This document shows positions 9,011 through 21,002 of a DNA stretch of 64,000 nucleotides, in pieces. The position numbers and the translations under genes were made by a program. Every line of letters begins with the position of its first letter. Position 1 is the first letter of the stretch. This stretch comes from Putridiphycobacter sp965230195 (GTDB taxonomy: Bacteria; Bacteroidota; Bacteroidia; Flavobacteriales_D; Crocinitomicaceae), in the NCBI GenBank assembly GCA_965230195.1, contig OZ245997.1:1488001-1552000 (forward strand), in the 5' to 3' direction. Under the pieces are notes generated by a model that was given only the letters and a program-made list of their open reading frames with translations, had not been told where the DNA came from and ran no database searches.

Positions 9011-12000
9011 GCGTGTGCGACTCGAGAGATGGATCCTTCTTTTCGTACTCTACGGCGTCGTTGCGGCGAATGGAGTGCCTTACTATTCCTATGATGGACG
9101 CGGCAACAATCTCGTTCATGACAATTGGGGGTGCGGCTTTCGCTATCGAGAATACGATTCGAAGTATGGACAGGTCAGTGGGTGAGCTGTTCTTACGCGA
9201 GCAGGTTCCGGTGGCGGCGGGATATGGAGAGTCGGGTGATATCAACGTAAGCCAGCATAACGCCGTTAGAGATGTCTTACGTGTGAGTGCGATTCGGAGT
9301 ATTGTAGTTCGCTTTTACAAAGAGTGCACGTGAGATCAGTCTTGGCTTGACACTGCCGGCCTACCGTAACCGGCAACGAAACATCCAGCACAAGACGGAT
9401 ATGCTGACGTATATCGGACAGCTTTTCAATCACGATATCGATCTGCGGGCTGAGGGTGAAGACGAACCAACGAATCACATCGACATCGAAATCGCACATT
9501 GCGACATGCATTTCAACAAAGAAAAATGCAGCGACGCGAATGCAGCGTCGAAGTGGTTGACGATGGTCCGCTCGAGAGGAGAAGTGGCAGACGGCGCACG
9601 ACAACAAGTAGTGATCATACGTTGCGCATGCGTCGATAGAGGATGCCTTTGTCGTTATCCAGATCAATACCATTACGGCGTATCTCGATGGCAGTGTGGT
9701 TTACGGATCGGATGCTCTCACAGCGGACAAGCTGCGCACGCATCATGGAGGGAAGATGCTTATATACAATGGCGAACTGCCGAGGAATACGATGGGCGTC
9801 GCGATGGCCAATCCCGCGGGAAGAGAAGCCGATAACGAACTGCGGTGCGTGTCCTCGATTCAGCGGCAACCGTCGTCGATCGTTTTCGATCGTCAGGGCT
9901 GCGGGCGATGTTCGTGCGAATGTCAATCCGGTGCTGCTCGCTCTTCAATCGATCTTTGTTCGCGAGCACAATCGTCTCGCCGATAAGATTTCGACGGAGC
10001 ATTCCGAGTGGAACGACGAAGAGATCTATCAAGAGGCTCGAAAGTGGAATGTCGCTTTCTTGCAGTCGATCTGCTACTACGAGTACATTCCGCTTCTCGG
10101 CATACAACTGGCGCCCTACGCTGGATACAAGAGCACCGTCAATCCAGGTATGCGTTTCGTCCACTTCTTCGCATTCGATCGATCGATCGATCGATCTTAG
10201 GAGTCGACAATTTCTTTGCGACGGTTTCTTACCGATACGGTCATGCCGAGGTGAACGATGTCATTGCCCGAGTGGATGATGACGGTATGAACATCGACGA
10301 TGACTACATCCTGCTCAAAAACTCCTTTTTCTTCCCAACGCAATCACTATCGGCTGGCATCGAACCGTTGATCAGAGGTGCCTCTTTTATGCAGCAAACC
10401 GAAGTGGCGCCGCATTTTGCAAGCGCGTTGCAAAATTACTTGTTCGGTGTGCCTGCCTTCGGCGGCAGCGACCTCTTGGCGACCACGGTGCAACGTGGAC
10501 GGTAAGGAAAGAGGCCAACATGCAACTAAACGCATGACTGTCGTATCAGTGATCACGGAATACCGAGCTACAACATCGCGCGTTCGGCGCTCGGACTACT
10601 CCAGGCGCGGGACTTTAGCGACATCACTTCCGATATCTACCTGCAGAGACAGCTGGAGGAAGTGTACGTGACCGTCGACAACGTTGGCCTGAGCACGCCT
10701 CTCTGGAAATGAGACAATCTCGGCGCATTCTTAGGTGGAGTCTTTCGTCGGTGGACTGGCCGAAGATCTCTATGGAGAGTCCAATCTCGGCGAGCTGTTC
10801 TACACCTCCATGGCCGACCAATACAGACGCATTCGAGACGGCGATCGATTTTACTTCGAAAACGAGAACAACGGGCTGTTCACTGCAGACGAGATCAACG
10901 AGATTCGGCGAACAGGTTTTCTCGCACATAAGTCACGGCGTGAAGGCGTGATGAGCGTTGTAGGTCTTCGAGATGTCATCCTGCGGAATACGAACATCCA
11001 AACATTGCCACAGAATATCTATGTCTCGAATCCAGACGAGCCGTGGCCTCTGCGAAGGACAGAGACATCCGGGTCTGTAACAGTAGCCCCTTCTGCCGAT
11101 ACCGTCGTCACCACGACAACCGCAAGCGAGGAACTGAAAACTGGCGTCTACGATGTCGCGTGGGAATTGGACACTTCGAAAAATCGAGAGTACCTGACGT
11201 TCACACTAACGTGCCGAACGGACGGTTGGATCGGCATTGGTGTGGCAGAAGGTAAACGCATCATTGGTGACGCGCTCAAAAAAGGGGACCATTGGGTAGA
11301 TGCCTCGAGTGCCATGGTGGGGGCAGATATCGCCATTGCTCGGTTCGAGGCTGGAAACGCCGTCGTTGATGATTATTGGGCCGAGACTTTTGCGGCGCCT
11401 GTGCTCGACACGTCGCTTGGCGGGACGAATGACGTCGAGCTCATTTCGGGATCTCATTCCGACGGAACGACGACGATCGTGTTTCGGCGCAGCGTCGAGG
11501 CGAACGACGCGTTCGACAGATCGATTCGGAAAACTGGAGAGACGCCGGTGATCTTTGCGTGGCACTCGACGTCACATCAACTCGAATATCACTCGTAAGA
11601 GCAACACCACAGATCATGCTTCACGCATGGAAAACGTCTCCATTTCTGGAAAGGGCCCTGCGTCGTGGCAAAGCGTCCATCGATTTCTTCGCTCCCTTTA
11701 CATCGTCACCAGCTTCTCCGACGACGACGACGCCCGTCGCGACGGAGACGGGAACGGATTTGAACGACGGTTCGATCATCATCGATGAGGCGAAGAACAT
11801 GAGGTTTACCTGGAAGACGAAGACGATCGAGGGTATCGAGTGGTTGGATGCTTCGATGACAATGCAACGTACGTCGGCCGTCTTTCATACGCTATTTCGC
11901 AAAATGCGATCTTTTGTCGGCAGTCGAAGGACCAGCATGGATGGGTATTGCACTGGAAGGACCGGAAGGAGGACTGAACGGCGCCGATTTCGTTAAAATC

Positions 12001-14525
12001 TCAGCCAATAGCTTCGGTTTGTGTTCCGTGCGAGACTACTGGGCTGAATCGCCCTCCGACATTTCGCTCGATATTTCGCTTGGCGGCGTCGATAACGCCA
12101 TCTCTTCGTTCTGCGATGTTACTGGCGGCTATCTGAATGTGCAGCTCAACCGTCGCCTGGATACAGGAGACAACTTTGATTGGCCTTTCATCAATGATGG
12201 CTATACGAACGTCCTCTTCGTCTACGATGAAGGGACGACCGTCGTGGATCCGGCTACGATGCGGTGAGACCATAGACACGGTATTGCAGATTTCTTTCTG
12301 CAATTGTTATCAGAGAGAAGCCCTATCGTATTGATGTCACTGCTCGGACATCGATGCCACCTGGAGATACATCGTCCACCACGCCGACCACGTCCAGCCC
12401 GACGACGACAGAAGAGACACCGACATCAACCGAACCGACGACAGTACGTTGACGATACCGTCGCCAACGAGTCTCGATACTGGGTGTGTTTCAACAGACG
12501 GAGCCGACACCCGTGAGCACGACAGGAGAGGTGCAGCTGGTGGATTCGGGCGATTTCGTTTTGACGTATGAGCTCTTTCGAGACGAGATTGCTTTCGATT
12601 TAAATTTCAATGGTATGCGCTACTGCCAGTTGGACATCTGCCGTTATCTCCCTTGCTTGCACAGGTCAAGGTTTCGCAGCGATAGGCATACCTGGTCCGA
12701 GTCTGAACATGATGGATGCGGATGTGTTCGCCGCAGTGGCAGACGGATCTGGCGGATGTACGGTTGGAGACTATTGGTCGACAGGTTTTGTTGCGCCGAC
12801 AGAAGATTCAGCAAATGGCGGAACAGACGATCTGATGGATGTCACCTGCACGGTAGAAGGAGAAACGATGAAAGCGCACTTCAAGAGGAAACTCCAAACC
12901 GGCGACAGCTCTGACAGAGATATCGACCCAGCCACGATCCCTGTCATCTACGCCTTTAGCTCAACGACTGGCGGACTCCAATATCACGGACCGATGGGGT
13001 AAGCACATCTTGTGCGTCGGCAGGTCCTTAACTACGGGAGAATGCGGATGTAGGCGAGGAAAAACAGATATCCAGCCAGATCTCTCGGTTTTTGATGAAC
13101 CGGCGACAAGCGAGCCATCGGAGACGCCAACTTCGGATCCTGCGCCGACGCCAACGGGCGCCAGATTCGAATCCGGCAGCGTCGTTTCGAAAGATATCGG
13201 CGCCGTCAGAGACAACAGAACCATCTTCTTGGCCCACGTCTGGCTCGTTGCAATAGGTCATCCACGCAACGCCGATCCCTCCTTTGACAACGGCACTGAT
13301 GCCTGCACAGGATTCGGTCTCTTTGGCGTTGCTGCCGCTTTAACGGAACGGATTGGTCGCGGATGGAGAGACTGGAGGAAAGGACACCTGTTTATGCAGA
13401 TCCTATCGACATCGTTTGTCTTCATCGGCGAAATCATTGCTCTCGCACACGCCGAGGCACGCTCCCTCCTCGAATCCATCCATTCGAGCAGACGTGTTAT
13501 AGGGACACGCAGATTATGCTCATGGCGTGCTCGCCTATCTCTTGTTCTTTATATCCCCTCTGCAGGCTTTGCTGAGTTTGAATACGTTCAGCAGAGATCG
13601 ATGGGTTCCTGGATGGAAGAAGCTCAATCGAGTCGTCGACTATGCCGTCTATGCCCTAGGCTTCTTTCAAGTGTGGACGTCATTGCGTCTGTTGGCTGCC
13701 AGCGTCACCGCCTTTCAACTGTTCTACGCGTTCACTATCGCGATCATCGTCAGAATCTATTGCCGACATTCGGTCTGCTCAATCGACAGCGCAGGCAATT
13801 CTGTTATTCGTCCCGCGAAGCTCAGACAAGACAAGACAGCTGCCGGTAACGGAGAACAGAATAGATGCAAAACAGGAGGAAGCTGCTTTTGCAAAATCCT
13901 TTGGCGATAAAGTCACCACGAAAAGCGCCATTCAGACATCGCCGCCTATGCAGTAACTCAATGGACTGCTTTTCCATTCCATAACAATTTCCGCAGATCG
14001 ACGACGAGTTCTGCCCAACGCAAGTCATCCTTGGCTCGAGCTGCACCCCGAAAGAGCGAAGTACGGTTAGATATTGCTGTCTAGACGATAAAGCATTCGA
14101 TCTTGTTGACAGGTGACGATTCCAGACAATTGGCTTCCGCCAACAGCCGAAAACCCGACGCGTAAGGACTCTTTCTTTGGCCTCTGTTCGTTTGTCATGT
14201 CTATCAGTGACAGAGGATGGAGACGGTTTACTTCATATCACCCCTGAAGAATTTCAGTTCCGTGTCGAGGAAGGGGAGAACTGGACGGTGATCAATGACA
14301 AGATCTACGAGATGGATCAGTTTATGAAAATACATCCGGGAGGACTCGACAACATCGAAGATATTATCGGCAAAGATGGCACCGACCTCTACATGGAAGC
14401 CCACGAAACCAGCGATTCCGCCCACCGGTAAGGCCGCCATCCATCTCGGAGATCGCGTCTCGAAAGGACGGCGGCTTAGGACACTGGCCAAGTATCAGAT
14501 CGGGACGCTGGATTTAGATATCTAG
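9009..14525 (+). CDS. Haem peroxidase - 3x DOMON - cytochrome b561 - cytochrome b5 fusion protein
   Basis: Starts with a signal peptide (MRVRLERWILLFVLYGVVAANG). An animal-type haem peroxidase follows: YDGRGNN and, across a 43-nt intron, WGSVGELFLRE; MLTYIGQLFNHDID (distal-His region); AYLDGSVVYGSD; VREHNRLAD (proximal region); RDHGIPSYN, split by an intron; and FVGGLAEDLYG. One uninterrupted exon, about 10735-11598, carries both the end of the peroxidase and the first DOMON domain (YDVAWELDTS ... DGWIGIGVAE), so the fusion does not rest on splicing. Two more DOMON domains follow (about 11790-12265 and 12530-13000), joined by Thr/Ser/Pro-rich linkers. Then comes a b561-like membrane core (AHVWLVAIG, GHLFMQILST, HGVLAYLLFFISPLQ, about 13200-13780). 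A cytochrome b5 domain with HPGG and a second His (MEAHETSD) follows at 14220-14520. The b5 part has no ATG of its own and ends TLAKYQIGTLDLDI. Family knowledge suggests electrons pass b5 to b561 to DOMON to the peroxidase outside the membrane. This is inference. Exons between 13780 and 14170 are the least certain. Confidence 0.8.
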
Positions 14526-14601
14526 TTAAAGAGCGCTTTCGAGAAATGCATCGTAAGACGCGACGCATTTAAGCATTGTGTGTCCGTTATCTTACCATCG
14601 A

Positions 14602-16216
14602 ATGGCGAGTGACGATGTTCAGCTCTTTGTTCCGTCCGCCCGCGATGATCAGATCTTTCGCTTTTTCCTTCGAACCCTGCATCTCGAACACCGCTGTCGA
14701 TTGAATGTTACGGACGTGGCCAAACCGCAGCTGAAAATGAAGGAGCTTGAGTTGGAAGGGCTTGAAACAGTTTGTCGACATCTGGTGCTTCTCAATGGCA
14801 GCTTCCCTCCCGCCCAGCTTCTGGGAAATACACAAGAGGAGACAGCTCAGGTGAAACCGCTCTATAGTAATCAATGCAGAGATATACGGGAAGCAGATTT
14901 CGCAATGGGTTTCGATGTTTCTCGATGACAACGGTGCATCGGGAGATGGCACCCTCATCAAGGTCTGCCTCGCCGTTGTGTGTCGTGAGTGATAATAGAC
15001 GCTATAGCTGAACACGCATCTAGCAGATCGTGTGTATGTCGTGAGCAAGCATCTCACTTTGGCAGACCTATTAATCTTTGCCCTGATACATCCCGATGCC
15101 GTAAGAGCAACAACTCTGTTACAGCGACTGCTGGTTGATGACGGACGATGTTTGTGACAGGTGCTCTTTCCGGTGGCTCAGTACGGGCATTTTAGTAATC
15201 TGCTACGATGGCATGGCTTTATACAGGACACCGTCGACACGGCAGATGTAATGCCACCGGTCAAGAGAAAGCTGCCCGTCTTTGATTTCACACATCCTGT
15301 TAAGACAGCAGATACAAAACGGGTCTTTGCACATCCTGACAAGAATACACACCAATGCCTGGTCCACAGGATAAGAAGGCAGAAAAGAAAGAGAAGAAAG
15401 CATTGAAGGCTGCAGAGAAAGAGAAAGATGCCATTACATCCGAAACGAACGATGTACCCGATGCTCAGAAATCTGTGACAGCTAAGGCACCAAAGACCAC
15501 CCTGGCTTTGCTTTGCGCAATGTCACGATGTATGTCTTTACAGAAAGAGAAAAAGGAGAAAAAGGAGAAAGAAAAGAAAGAGAAGACTTGTAAGAAGGAG
15601 GAAAAGAAAAAAGAGAAGAAGAAAGCTGAGCCTCGTATTGACATGCTAGACATGCGAATCGGCAAGATTCTCTCGGTCAAGCCACATCCGGATGCCGACA
15701 CACTCTATGTCGAAGAAATCGACGTCGGAGAAGAGAAACCACGTCAAGTGTGTATTCCCATCCACAGAGTGCTTTGCTATTGTGTGTCTAGGTCATCAGT
15801 GGTCTTGTCAAGTTTGTGCCGATGGAGGAGATGCAGAATCGAATGGTAGTGGTCTGCTGCAATCTAAAACCTGCCAACATGAGGGGCATTCAATCTTGTG
15901 GTATGGTCATGTGCGCTTCCAGTGCGGATCATGCATCGTAAGGCATCAATCATCTTGTGAGACGGCCATCTGGATGAATGATGATAGAGTGGAGCCCCTC
16001 GTGCCTCCCGCCGATGTGTCCATCGGAGAGAGCATTGCATTTGAGGGGTACGAAGAGACTCCTCTCGAAGAGATTAAACCAAAACAGAAGATCCTGGAAG
16101 CATTGTTTCCGGATTTGACGACAGACGGGCAAGGTATCGCCAACTACAGAGGCACTCCATTTCGAACGAGCAAAGGACACGTCACGAGTCGGATTGCAAA
16201 TGGAAACGTGCGGTGA
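14602..16216 (+). CDS. tRNA-binding aminoacyl-tRNA synthetase cofactor (AIMP1/p43/Arc1-like)
   Basis: This cytosolic factor helps synthetases capture tRNA. The N-terminal third, in three exons from ATG 14602 (MASDDVQLF), looks like the GST-type interaction domain; its helical part reads VVSKHLTLADLLIFALIHPD then QYGHFSNLLRWHGFIQ. A very lysine/glutamate-rich linker follows (about 15360-15640, with KEKKEKKEKEKKEK). After it comes the EMAP-II/Trbp111-like OB fold: DMRIGKILSVKPHPDADTLYV, EEIDVGE, and, after an intron, a second-frame exon with GLVKFVPMEEMQNR. It ends near 16216 after VEPLVPPADVSIGE. Introns of about 45-60 nt are visible, one ending TGTGACAG at 15161. The gene starts 76 bp after the stop of the peroxidase fusion on the same strand. 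Family assignment is strong; which synthetases it serves is unknown. Confidence 0.85.
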
Positions 16217-16376
16217 TGCACACATAAGTTACAACGACCTTCCTTTACTATCAGCCCCTGCCAGACAGATCTCTGCACGAATGTTTGATGTGATTGATGG
16301 GACAGCTTTAAGTCCATGACCAATCTGTCAGCGAGGCCAGTAAACCACTCGATCGCGATGCCTCTTCAGAAGCCGC

Positions 16377-19300
16377 CTACCAAACGACAGTCACAAACTT
16401 AGACATGCGTGCGTTATCTATAAGCGCCTCTCGTACCTTTTTTCGTCCTTGGATGGAGGCTATGAGTGACGCGTTCTCTTCTTCCGTGAAATCGAGGAGT
16501 TTTGCAAAGACAGGGAGGAGTGCTTCGGACTCTCCTGTTGTCATGAGCTTCATCACTGTGTTTTTCAGATAGGGAAAATCCAGATCTGCTGGCGGCGCAT
16601 CGGCGAGCTGTTTCTTTAGCTGATCGGCTTCTCTCAAATAGCTCTTTAAAACACGCTCCTGTTCTCTGCGCAGCTCCAACTCCTTTTCCAAATCTTCGAT
16701 CTCCGATCGCATCTCCTGGTTCTGTTTCTGCAGAAGGTGGACTCTATCTTCGCGCTCTGCCTGTTTGTTAGCCAGTACCACGATCTGACTCTCCGTTAGG
16801 CTCTCGCCGTCATCCATCCTGAAAGATGGTCCGGTCTCGCGACCCTCCAGCAGATCAGAAAGCTGAAAATTGTCAAACGGGGCGGCGCTGTGTTGTTGCA
16901 GCGTTCGCTGGTCGACAGAAAAATGCCGATCAGAATGAACAGACCCATTGTCTTCCGACATATTCCTTCTCAGTTCAAGATTCGACTGAATGAGACGCGA
17001 CATCTCTCGCTGTTGAACTTCGGACATTTGCTCTGTCGTCTGCTTGTATGAGCGAAACTCAGCCTTTACATCTTCGAGCTCCTTCTCAAGCAATCGGCAC
17101 GTTTGGGCTGCCTTCTCATGCTCTATCTCCGACACCGATCTACACAAGACACCGATCGAGGCCTCCTTAAAAAGACAGGTCATACGGTTTCGGTGCTGAA
17201 AGGACAGCAATTTCTTGTGCCTTTTGAAGGAGCTCCTGTTCAAAGTGCTCTGCCTTGTTTTTCCATTCCTGTGCAGCTGTCGCGACAGCATCCTTCGCGG
17301 AACGCGTCTGCAGCAGTGCGGATGTCTTTTCGTCGATCTCTGTTTGAAACCCGGCCACCAGATCGTCCAGATGCACCTGAAATCGCTCGTTTGCTTCCGT
17401 TAGCTCCTCTCGGATGTTATCTCTCTCCACTGTCAGATCATCAAACTGCTCCCGGAGAACTCTGAGATCTACTTCCACGTCTGCCCTGTGCTGCAATTCC
17501 GCCCTCAGTGCATTCAGTTCTTGATCTTTGTTCTTGACAAGGAGATGTGCTTTTGCTTTGTAGTCTTTGAGCTCTGTGCCGAACTTCTCGGCCTGATGCT
17601 GATGATGAGAAACCTCGGCAGAGAGCCTTTCTTTCTCTGCAAAGTGACCATCTTGCATTTCGGTCCCTTCCAGTTCCATTTTCTTGATCTGTGCCGCCGC
17701 ACGATCCAGTCGCTTCTTGAGTTCCACAATGGCTCGCTTGAGCTTTTCTTTCTCTCCCTCTGCCGCCTCGCGTATTTTTTCGAGATCCTCTTCGTGTGCA
17801 CCAATCTGCTGCTCTCGTGCTGCAATGGCAGATTTGAGATTCGAGATCTCTCGTTCGAGCTCTTGCTGACGTTTCTGATTGGCATCTTCCTTTTCTTTCT
17901 GTTGGGCAGCTGAAGCTTCTTGCTGTTTCCAAGTCTCGACTTCTGAAGACTGTATCTTTGAGAGAGCCTCTTGTAGTTGCTGACGGAGATGCTGTGTCGT
18001 TTCCTGTTCATCGCTCAATCGCTGCTTTGCAATTCTGTGCGTCTGTGTCTCTTCTTCCAGCCTGGAAGCGTTCTTCATCAGGACAGCCTTCAATTGACCG
18101 ATCTCAGTTTCCATCTCCTTGAGACGATCTTCAGCAACATAGCATTCCTTCTGTGTTTTCTTCAGCTCCGTCTGGAGTTCCTTCATTTGGGTAACTTGGG
18201 CATCCCTTTCTGCTGACTGGTTTTCTCGCAGATTCTTTAAACTCTCTTCGGAATGATGCAGCATCTCTCTCAGAGTCATCTCCTCTTCCGATGCAGCTTC
18301 CTTCTGTCGAAGCGACTCTTTCTGAAGTTCTTGCAATTCCTGCACTCTTGCTGTCATCTCTACGTTCTCATTCTTCAGAGATTCGAGTTCCTGAATGCGC
18401 TGATCCAGCGATTCGGCAGTCGTCTTCCATTGTACCACGGCCTCTTTCTCAGATGCCAGCTCTGATTGGCAATGCTCTAGAGCACTTCGGCATTCCGTCT
18501 CCATGGCTTTAGCACGAACAACAACTTCTTCCAGATCGCCACACTCTTTCGTTGCCGTTTCGAGCTTCTCTTCGAGCTGCTTCATGGCTGCATTGCGTTC
18601 AGCTTCTCGTCCCTCTTGCTCTCGCTCCAACGTGTCTCTCTGGGCGCGTTCCTCTTTAAGTTGATTCCCCGATGCTGTTAGGGAGTCTTCAAGATGGCGG
18701 ATGTTCTCCTTATATCGCTCGATTCTCTCCTCGAGCTCTTTTGCCAGTTCTGCTGGAACAGTCAGACCTTCAGTACCGCCCTCTTGACAACCTTTTAACA
18801 AGGCGACTTCCTTCTCCAGCTCTATCACTCTCTCACATGCCGCTCTTCGATCCCCTTCGGATTCCGTAAGGGATCGCAGTTCTGCTCTTAGCTCCTCCTG
18901 CTGTTTGACCACTTCAGTCTTCTGATTCTGTAACTGGACAGCAAGATCATTTGCTTCAGTCAGTTGACGATACAGATCTTCTATCTGTTCTTTGCTTCGA
19001 TGTTCTCGTTCCGTCATCTCTCCGCGGAGGCGTTCCAGCTCATCATCAGCCTGTTCTTTGCTTGCTACCAGTTCCTGTCGGCATTTCTCTAGTTGATCTC
19101 TCTCAGTCTGGAGAGACAATGACTCTTCTTTCAGTTGCATGAGTTGCTGTTGAGCCGTCGACAGCAGAGATTCCATCTCCAAACAATGCTCTTTCTCTTC
19201 AGAAAGACGCGCAAACGATGCATCACGTTCTTTAATCATGGCACCGACAGCTTCTTTCAATGTCGCTACCTGCTGCTGAAGCGCCTGACCTTCATCCTGC

Positions 19301-19807
19301 ACTTCCTTAAGCTGCCGTGCCAAACTCTCCTTCTGTCCCATGACGCCACTCACCGTCTCCTCGCTGTCTGTCAACTGCTTCTTCAACTGCTGCATTTGAG
19401 AGGATACTTCCTATGTCATTGAACAGAGTGAGATAGTGTGATATAGATAAGACAGATGCACATGAGCGTGCTGTCGAGCTTGATCTTTCTCGGACAATGC
19501 TTTCTGATGTGCCGCCTGGAGATCGCTCTTTTCTTTTGCCCATGTCTGGCGTTCTGACTCAAACGCGTTTGCCTCCTTAGATGTGGACCCTTCAGAAATG
19601 GCCGCGGCCTTTGCCTCCGACTCTTTCAATTCCTTGTCGCGTTGCTTCAGCATTCGCAGGAGACTTTGAACCATTCTCTCCAACTCCTCTCGACTTTTGT
19701 TCGCCAAGGACGCCACACGCGTGCGTGACTGTGAGACCAAAGTCAGAAGCAGAAAGCCATAGACAACAACGCACTTCCGTCGAACTGACGCTCTTTGGAC
19801 TGTCCAT
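16377..19807 (-). CDS. GRIP-domain golgin, long coiled coil
   Basis: About 1,100 residues of heptad-rich coiled coil ending in a GRIP-like domain. The first exon is MDSPKSVSSTE (ATG 19807). Then come SRTRVASLANKSREEL, a 742-codon exon (about 19395-17190) and a last exon of about 260 codons. The 47-nt intron near 17180 joins SAPKP to SVSEIEHEK in frame. The C-terminus reads DFPYLKNTVMKLMTT, ALLPVFAKLLDFTEEE, which fits the GRIP helix bundle that docks on Arl1 at the trans-Golgi; the conserved Tyr of FPYLKN is present. Role: tethering vesicles at the trans-Golgi. Nearly every other frame here is open because of the Glu/Gln/Lys-rich composition, so shadows are ignored. Its promoter is shared with the RsfS gene: 138 bp lie between the two start codons. 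Confidence 0.85.
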
Positions 19808-19945
19808 CGGACCACAGCGACCGAAAAAAGTCTTCGTACAGTCTTTTTCTGTCCACGACGAATTCGCTTGATAACAGTATTGTTCACGATGTGATCGCAC
19901 AGAGACAATGATGCGTACGACGACGACGCTGATACTGTTGCTGTC

Positions 19946-21002
19946 ATGTCATTCGTTCAGAGAAGGACCTTCTCCAGCAGTGGGCCCGCGCAGCGACGCC
20001 TCATCGGTCGATGCAACAGAGGAGGTCTGGGGCATCAGGATGTGTTGTCTCGATACCGCGGACATGAAAGTTTCAAAGTGGGCGACGCTTAAAGGAGGAG
20101 AGGAACTGGAACGAAGCTTGTAGGCAAAGACAACGTTTCGAAGGCGAGCTACAGGTGACGAAAGTGGAGCGTCCGATGACGACGAAGAGTTGAAGTTGAC
20201 CGTTGCCGAGCGGGCCATGATCGAGATGGATGGCATCCCAGATCCCGATGCTCGCGTATCCAATCCGATTTCCGCCGATTTCCAAGATGCCGCGACAGCG
20301 GCCTTCAGCAATGACGGCGACGGACAGGCGATGCCCTTCCTTCTGTGGAAAGGTTGAGTTATTGGTGACTTTTGAATCAGGCTGTTGGAAGAGAGGAGGA
20401 GGATCTCGACTGGGAATACGCGGAGAGGAAAGCGTTTATTGACTACGACGCATTAGAAAAGACGAAAGAGTTCGGCAAAGCAATGGCTATAGTGGCTGAC
20501 GAACTCAAGTGCCGATCCATTCGTCTATTGGATGTGCACAAGAAGCTCCATTGGCAAGAATGATGACTACTGGAATGCGGGCATGCGTGATCAGTGCATA
20601 TCTAGGACCGAGACGTTCTTGATTCTGACGGCGATGTCTCGGACACAGATGAATGCTGCTTTGGGAAAAATGGAGAAAGTGGCATTGGAAGAATGGGGTA
20701 TTCCTGTAGTTGACGCTGTGACACGACGGTTAGTAAACCAACGCCCACAACACGTACTCAAATTCGACATAATTCTTGCAGGAGTGAATGGGAATCGATT
20801 GATTTTGGATCTCTGATCGTCCATGTCTTTTCTCCCCGGACGCGAGAGTACTACAAACTCGAAGAACTCTACAGCCAGTGCGATGAAGTACGCTTAAATG
20901 CATCCTCATGGCGACTCCTGACCTATCCCACTCTTTCAGATCGAAGTGCCGTACGGCCCAAAAGAAACGTCGCCGCGTTGGCAAGAGAACCTCAGAAAGT
21001 GA
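19946..21002 (+). CDS. Organellar ribosomal silencing factor RsfS/Iojap homolog
   Basis: RsfS/Iojap binds the large ribosomal subunit (L14) and blocks subunit joining. From ATG 19946 the N-terminus is a basic, hydroxylated presequence (MSFVQRRTFSSSGPAQRRL), fitting mitochondrial or plastid import. A 50-nt intron leads to an acidic stretch and AERAMIEMDGIPDPDA. Then AERKAFIDYDALEKTKEFG and DELKCRSIRLLDVHKKLHW begin the domain. TETFLILTAMSRTQM, EWGIPVVDA and finally WESIDFGSLIVHVFSPRT and EYYKLEELY follow, all family hallmarks. The last exon ends IEVPYGPKETSPRWQENLRK. The intron 20328-20380 appears to be GC-AG. The 3' end of this gene is the left edge of the tandem duplication. Homologues in animals (MALSU1) are mitochondrial; plants also have a plastid form. 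Confidence 0.85.
20328..20380 (+). other. Candidate GC-AG intron in the RsfS gene
   Basis: CAG|GCGATG ... AATCAG|GCTGTT. Removing these 53 nt keeps phase 0 between NDGDGQ and AVGREEEDLDWEYAE. The only GT donor inside the stretch gives the wrong frame. Confidence 0.5.

Noticed and set aside
9172..9202. An apparent 31-nt intron in the peroxidase gene
   Set aside because: A 43-nt GT-AG intron starting at TGGGG|GTGCGG gives a better frame (WGSVGELFLRE) that fits the peroxidase family, so no ultrashort intron is needed.
10177..10199. A GATC tandem run
   Set aside because: A short simple repeat inside an intron of the peroxidase gene; no sign of a wider array or function.
17488..19422. Many long plus-strand frames rich in Leu, Phe and Cys
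   Set aside because: They are antisense shadows of the Glu/Gln/Lys-rich golgin coiled coil.
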